51,117 nucleotides of DNA, taken from NCBI RefSeq assembly GCF_001642325.1, contig NZ_LSFI01000016.1:1-51117 (forward strand), read 5' to 3'. The DNA is from Thermodesulfatator autotrophicus. GTDB taxonomy: Bacteria; Desulfobacterota; Thermodesulfobacteria; Thermodesulfobacteriales; Thermodesulfatatoraceae. A program made the position numbers and the translations under genes. A model generated the notes under the pieces. That model was not told where the DNA came from and ran no database searches. It saw only the letters and a program-made list of their open reading frames with translations. This document shows, piece after piece, positions 48,356 to 51,117 of this stretch (position 1 is its first letter; every line of letters starts with the position of its first letter).

Positions 48356-49459
48356 ATGGCCTGGATTTACGGACCGGTAAATAGTGTAGAAGATATAAGG
48401 AGAATAAATTGCCTTATCCGTGATGAGATGCTGGCGGTGGAAACTCCTGAGCAGCTTACTGACTTAAAAAAGCGTTCTGACTACTTATGCACTCTGACTT
48501 ATAGCCCCTTCTGGCAAAAGAAGTTTGGGCCTATGGTTGAAAAACTCCGCGAGGTAGCCAGAGAAGAAAACGTAGCTACCGTGCGGCTGGCCAACTATAT
48601 CGCCCGCTACAAAGGTTGGGACAAACATTATAATCCCTGGCGGGCTGATACCGCCAAAGAAATAGAGCAAAAACTTGATGAACTGGATGACGCCCTTATA
48701 AAGGAGATAGAAGAAGCCAAGCCCCTTGAAATCATAGAAGCTATTCAAAAAGAACTGGATGTCCTGAGAAAAGAGTTTTGTCGGTTGCGTAAAGCTATGC
48801 TTTTTGTTGACGAGCCAGAAGAACTTACTGAACTCAAAAAATATGCTGATTTTCTGGTAACTCTTACTTATTCTCGCGAGTTAGAAAGACGACTGGGAGA
48901 GCATACTGAAAGGCTCCGCGAGATTGCCCATAAAGAGAACGAAAGAAGCGTAAAACTTGCCAATATTATTGCCGCGGTCAATAACTGGGACATTGTTTAC
49001 GAAGTATGGAACGAAGACGAGCTTGTGCAGGAAGAAACCATTGAAGAGTATCTCCAGCGCTTACTGGAAGAAGAACAAAAAGCCGAAACCTATGTACCTA
49101 CTGAGGCCCGTTACCGGGCGGGAAAAGTTATGTGGCTGGTCTATGAAAGCCCGCACGAGTACAAAGGCGGCCGAGCCTATCCGCGCTTAAGGGTGAAAAG
49201 GATTTACTTCCCAGGAGATGCCTTTGACATAAAAATGGAAGGCCCTGGTGAATTTACCACCCGTTTTGGCCGCCAAGTTTTTGGAGTAAAAATTACTTAC
49301 AAAACTAGAATTTCGCCTACGGTTATCAGGCGTAAAGGCCGTACAATTCAACTCCCTGAACGGGTGGTTACCAGGACAAAGATAGTCCAGCTTGACGAAG
49401 GCGCTACCAATGTGCGCCTCGTAGAAGAACGTCCAGAAAAGGCCTATCCTGTAGCTTAG
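48356..49459 (+). CDS. Orphan protein with internal ~75-residue duplication
   Basis: A 367-residue protein I do not recognise. The ATG at 48356 follows AAGGAGG by 7-8 bases. Residues 22-96 and 144-218 are two copies of one helical domain: RDEMLAVETPEQLTDLKKRS...LTYS...VRLAN...W against RKAMLFVDEPEELTELKKYA...LTYS...VKLAN...W. A charged helical linker (97-143) joins them. The C-terminal 130 residues are beta-rich and basic (YPRLRVKRIYFPGDAFDIK, TTRFGRQVFGVKITYKTR). No signal peptide or membrane helix. Function unknown. Confidence 0.75.
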   Translation: MAWIYGPVNSVEDIRRINCLIRDEMLAVETPEQLTDLKKRSDYLCTLTYSPFWQKKFGPMVEKLREVAREENVATVRLANYIARYKGWDKHYNPWRADTAKEIEQKLDELDDALIKEIEEAKPLEIIEAIQKELDVLRKEFCRLRKAMLFVDEPEELTELKKYADFLVTLTYSRELERRLGEHTERLREIAHKENERSVKLANIIAAVNNWDIVYEVWNEDELVQEETIEEYLQRLLEEEQKAETYVPTEARYRAGKVMWLVYESPHEYKGGRAYPRLRVKRIYFPGDAFDIKMEGPGEFTTRFGRQVFGVKITYKTRISPTVIRRKGRTIQLPERVVTRTKIVQLDEGATNVRLVEERPEKAYPVA

Positions 49460-49477
49460 TCTTGACGGTTCGTTCAG

Positions 49478-49520
49478 GGCCTGCCAAGCTTATAACATGC
49501 TAAGGCAGGCCTCTCTTTTT
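49478..49520 (+). terminator. Hairpin with T tract over the start of the repair radical SAM gene
   Basis: GGCCTGCC (49478-49485) and GGCAGGCC (49504-49511) form a perfect 8-bp stem, followed by TCTCTTTTT (to 49520). This looks like an intrinsic terminator for the upstream orphan, yet the next gene's ATG (49497) is in its loop and the T tract encodes Ser-Leu-Phe. It may act as a terminator, a translation block or both. Confidence 0.5.
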
Positions 49521-50645
49521 GAAAAGGCTCCCGCCGTTAAAATTAGTCCTGATTTTCGTAAGCGATTAAGCCTTTTGTCACAGGACTCCCGCTTTGATTT
49601 AGCCGGTTCTTGCGCCAAAGACCCTCTTGGGCAAGGGCGCAAGCGAGGCCCTTTAGGACGCTGGCTTTATCCAGTGGTCTTGCCAAATGGCCGTCGGATG
49701 ACACTTTTTAGAACTTTACTTTCTAACCAGTGCTTTAGTGATTGTGCCTATTGCCCATTACGCCAGGAAAGAGACTTCCTGAGGCTTTCTTTGCGCCCTG
49801 AAGAAATAGCTGATGCCTTTATGAGCTTATGGCGCAGAAAAATAGTCCACGGTTTATTCCTGAGTTCAGCTATTTTTGCCCATCCTGATAAGGTAATGGA
49901 AGAGTTTATAACCGTGGCGCGCATTTTGAGGGAAAAAGAGGGCTTTGGTGGCTATATCCACCTCAAGGTTGTTCCTGGAGCCAGTGAAGCAGCTATAGAA
50001 ACCGCAGCCAAATTTGCCAATGCCCTTTCTTTAAATGTAGAAACTTCGTCCCCTGAAAGGCTTGCTCAACTTTCTCAGGCCAAAAAGTTTGAAAAGATAT
50101 GGCAGGGGATGAATCAGCTAAAAAAGCTAAAGGAAAGATTTCTCTTTTCTCAGACCACTCAGTTTATCGTGGGAGCTGCCGGAGAAACAGATGCAGAAAT
50201 AATTCTACAGACAGAAAGGCTCTATCGGCAGTTGAAGCTAAACCGCGTTTATTTTTCTGCGTATCAGCCGGGGCTGGGGAAACAAGACCTGCCTGGTGAG
50301 TTCCTGGCGCGTCAGAATAATTTTTTATTGAGAGAGCATCGTTTGTATCAGGTAGATTTTTTGCTTCGTAAGTATGGATTTTCAGCCAGAGAAATTCCCT
50401 TAAAAAACGGCTTTTTACCCCTTGAAAAAGACCCCAAAGAGCTCTGGGCAGAAAGTCATCCTGAATTTTTTCCGGTAAACATAAACAAGGCTTCTTATAA
50501 AGAGCTTTTAAGGGTACCAGGTATTGGGCCAACAATTGCCAGGCGCATTTTAGAAGCGCGAAAAGAAAGCTACCTGAAAAACATTTCTGTTCTTTTTCCT
50601 AATAAAAAGCTTTTTCAGAAAGCCCTGCCTTATATTGTTACTTAG
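49497..50645 (+). CDS. UDG-linked putative DNA modification/repair radical SAM protein
   Basis: A 382-residue radical SAM protein. C79, C83 and C86 (CFSDCAYC) bind the cluster. LDLAGSCA-like FDLAGSCAKD, GLFLSSAIFAHPD, HLKVVPGA, SLNVETSSPERL and QTTQFIVGAAGETD are those of the family usually encoded next to a uracil-DNA glycosylase-like gene. A helix-hairpin-helix (VPGIGPTIARRILEAR, near 340-355) supports DNA binding. The partner gene is absent here. The N-terminus, MLRQASLF, has a clamp-like QASLF peptide. No ribosome binding site is visible and the ATG lies in a hairpin. Confidence 0.88.
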   Translation: MLRQASLFEKAPAVKISPDFRKRLSLLSQDSRFDLAGSCAKDPLGQGRKRGPLGRWLYPVVLPNGRRMTLFRTLLSNQCFSDCAYCPLRQERDFLRLSLRPEEIADAFMSLWRRKIVHGLFLSSAIFAHPDKVMEEFITVARILREKEGFGGYIHLKVVPGASEAAIETAAKFANALSLNVETSSPERLAQLSQAKKFEKIWQGMNQLKKLKERFLFSQTTQFIVGAAGETDAEIILQTERLYRQLKLNRVYFSAYQPGLGKQDLPGEFLARQNNFLLREHRLYQVDFLLRKYGFSAREIPLKNGFLPLEKDPKELWAESHPEFFPVNINKASYKELLRVPGIGPTIARRILEARKESYLKNISVLFPNKKLFQKALPYIVT

Positions 50646-51033
50646 CTTTTTTAATAATTTCAGGAAGGGCCGCTTTTATCATGTCTCTAACTTTTCTAAA
50701 GGCTTCAGGATCTTCTTCTCGTCCGGGGTCTGGAAAAGGCCAGTGAATAGAGCGTTTCCCAGCTACAAAGGGACAATCTTTAGCGGCTGAGTCGCAGAGA
50801 GTAACTACCAGGTCAAAGTCTTTTGAGGGAAGTTCATTTAAAGATTTGCTTTTAAGTCTTGAGGTGTCTATTCCTATTTCTTCAAGAACTTTTTTAGCTA
50901 AAGGGTTAACTTGAGTAGGCCTCACCCCTGCTGAGAAGGCTTTGACTCCCTTGCCGAAAAAATGGTTAGCCAGGGCTTCGGCCATTTGAGAGCGGCAAGC
51001 ATTTTCCGTACATACAAAAAGAATGTATTTCAT
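50638..51033 (-). CDS. arsC: Arsenate reductase, thioredoxin-dependent (LMW phosphatase fold)
   Basis: ArsC, 131 residues, reduces arsenate to arsenite. The P-loop is CTENACRS (C8-X5-R14), and the redox pair is C80 and C87 (LCDSAAKDCP), the spacing of the thioredoxin-coupled Staphylococcus type. WPFPDPG holds the general acid Asp. No other ars gene is in the window; the window edge is 84 bases upstream. Its stop overlaps the convergent radical SAM gene by 8 bases. Confidence 0.94.
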   Translation of the reverse strand: MKYILFVCTENACRSQMAEALANHFFGKGVKAFSAGVRPTQVNPLAKKVLEEIGIDTSRLKSKSLNELPSKDFDLVVTLCDSAAKDCPFVAGKRSIHWPFPDPGREEDPEAFRKVRDMIKAALPEIIKKAK

Positions 51034-51094
51034 ATTTTAGTTTAGCAAAAAGGCCAAATACTCTTTTTAAAAATATTTTACTAAAATAAACTAA

Positions 51095-51117
51095 GGTAGT
51101 ATTTCAGTAATTGTGTC
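51095..51117. repeat. Right copy of 23-bp inverted repeat shared by both window ends
   Basis: The window ends in GGTAGTATTTCAG...TTGTGTC, which is the exact reverse complement of bases 7-29. It lies about 60 bases upstream of the leftward arsC gene in AT-rich sequence. The outer end of the repeat is cut by the window boundary, so its true length is unknown. Confidence 0.85.

Overview
The window looks like chromosomal DNA of an anaerobic, probably thermophilic, Gram-negative bacterium. The overall feel is of the Thermodesulfobacteriota (Thermodesulfatator or Thermosulfurimonas type), but that assignment is inference from gene content and no marker here settles it. Supporting signs are a class I hybrid cluster protein, the futalosine menaquinone route (MqnE), an outer-membrane polysaccharide export system, a heptose nucleotidyltransferase domain, endonuclease Q, ThyX-type thymidylate synthesis and very tight gene packing. 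The first and last 30 bases contain the same 23-bp sequence in opposite orientation, so the window probably ends in two copies of one repeat, perhaps insertion sequence ends.

Layout. 1-6410: left repeats, then a leftward set: hcp with its own terminator and a palindromic operator, a HAD phosphatase, an unassigned radical SAM enzyme, a nitrilase/heptose-nucleotidyltransferase fusion, a ComF-like protein and an MBL-fold protein. 6625-10127: gyrA and, convergent, mqnE. 10150-20492: a rightward run with an HNH nuclease, then the export/chain-length/kinase/priming-transferase set of an exosortase-type exopolysaccharide locus, glmS, a nucleotide-sugar epimerase and a SLOG-like protein. 20539-25756: an EamA half-transporter, a purD-purE fusion, an AT-hook protein, hisB, a lipoprotein and UDP-glucose dehydrogenase. 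26119-32842: initiator tRNA, class II aldolase, DUF3108-type protein, coaD, rsmD, then dnaK, grpE and hrcA, then a PsiE-like membrane protein. 32843-34606: a gene-poor patch with a broken IS630-type transposase and a proline-rich secreted orphan. 34607-39964: phosphatase, cysteine-cluster protein, LapA-like protein, pseudouridine synthase, uvrB, a Cys-rich mini-protein and rsmG. 40153-44641: endonuclease Q, a winged-helix-rich DUF505-like protein, dUTPase and ThyX. 44609-46949: mobB, UPF0173 hydrolase, GNAT and an Sm-like protein. 47100-51033: tRNA-Pro, a possible integron-type cassette with a PD-(D/E)XK-like protein, an internally duplicated orphan, a DNA-repair-type radical SAM protein and arsenate reductase.

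How the parts fit. GlmS, the epimerase and Ugd would supply UDP-amino sugar and UDP-uronic acid precursors to the polysaccharide machinery, although the exosortase, flippase and most glycosyltransferases are not in the window. UvrB, endonuclease Q, dUTPase, ThyX and the UDG-linked radical SAM protein form a theme of keeping uracil and deaminated bases out of DNA, as expected for a hot environment. Two of these proteins carry a terminal QxSLF peptide that resembles a sliding-clamp binding motif.

Most notable observations: a 19-bp hairpin that holds the ribosome binding site of grpE and puts its first AUG in the loop; a second Shine-Dalgarno-sequestering hairpin before the duplicated orphan at 48356; a ThyX with RHT instead of RHR; a PurD-PurE fusion with Tyr where the PurE catalytic His is expected; the nitrilase-RfaE2 fusion; and a DUF505-like gene translationally coupled to dut-thyX.
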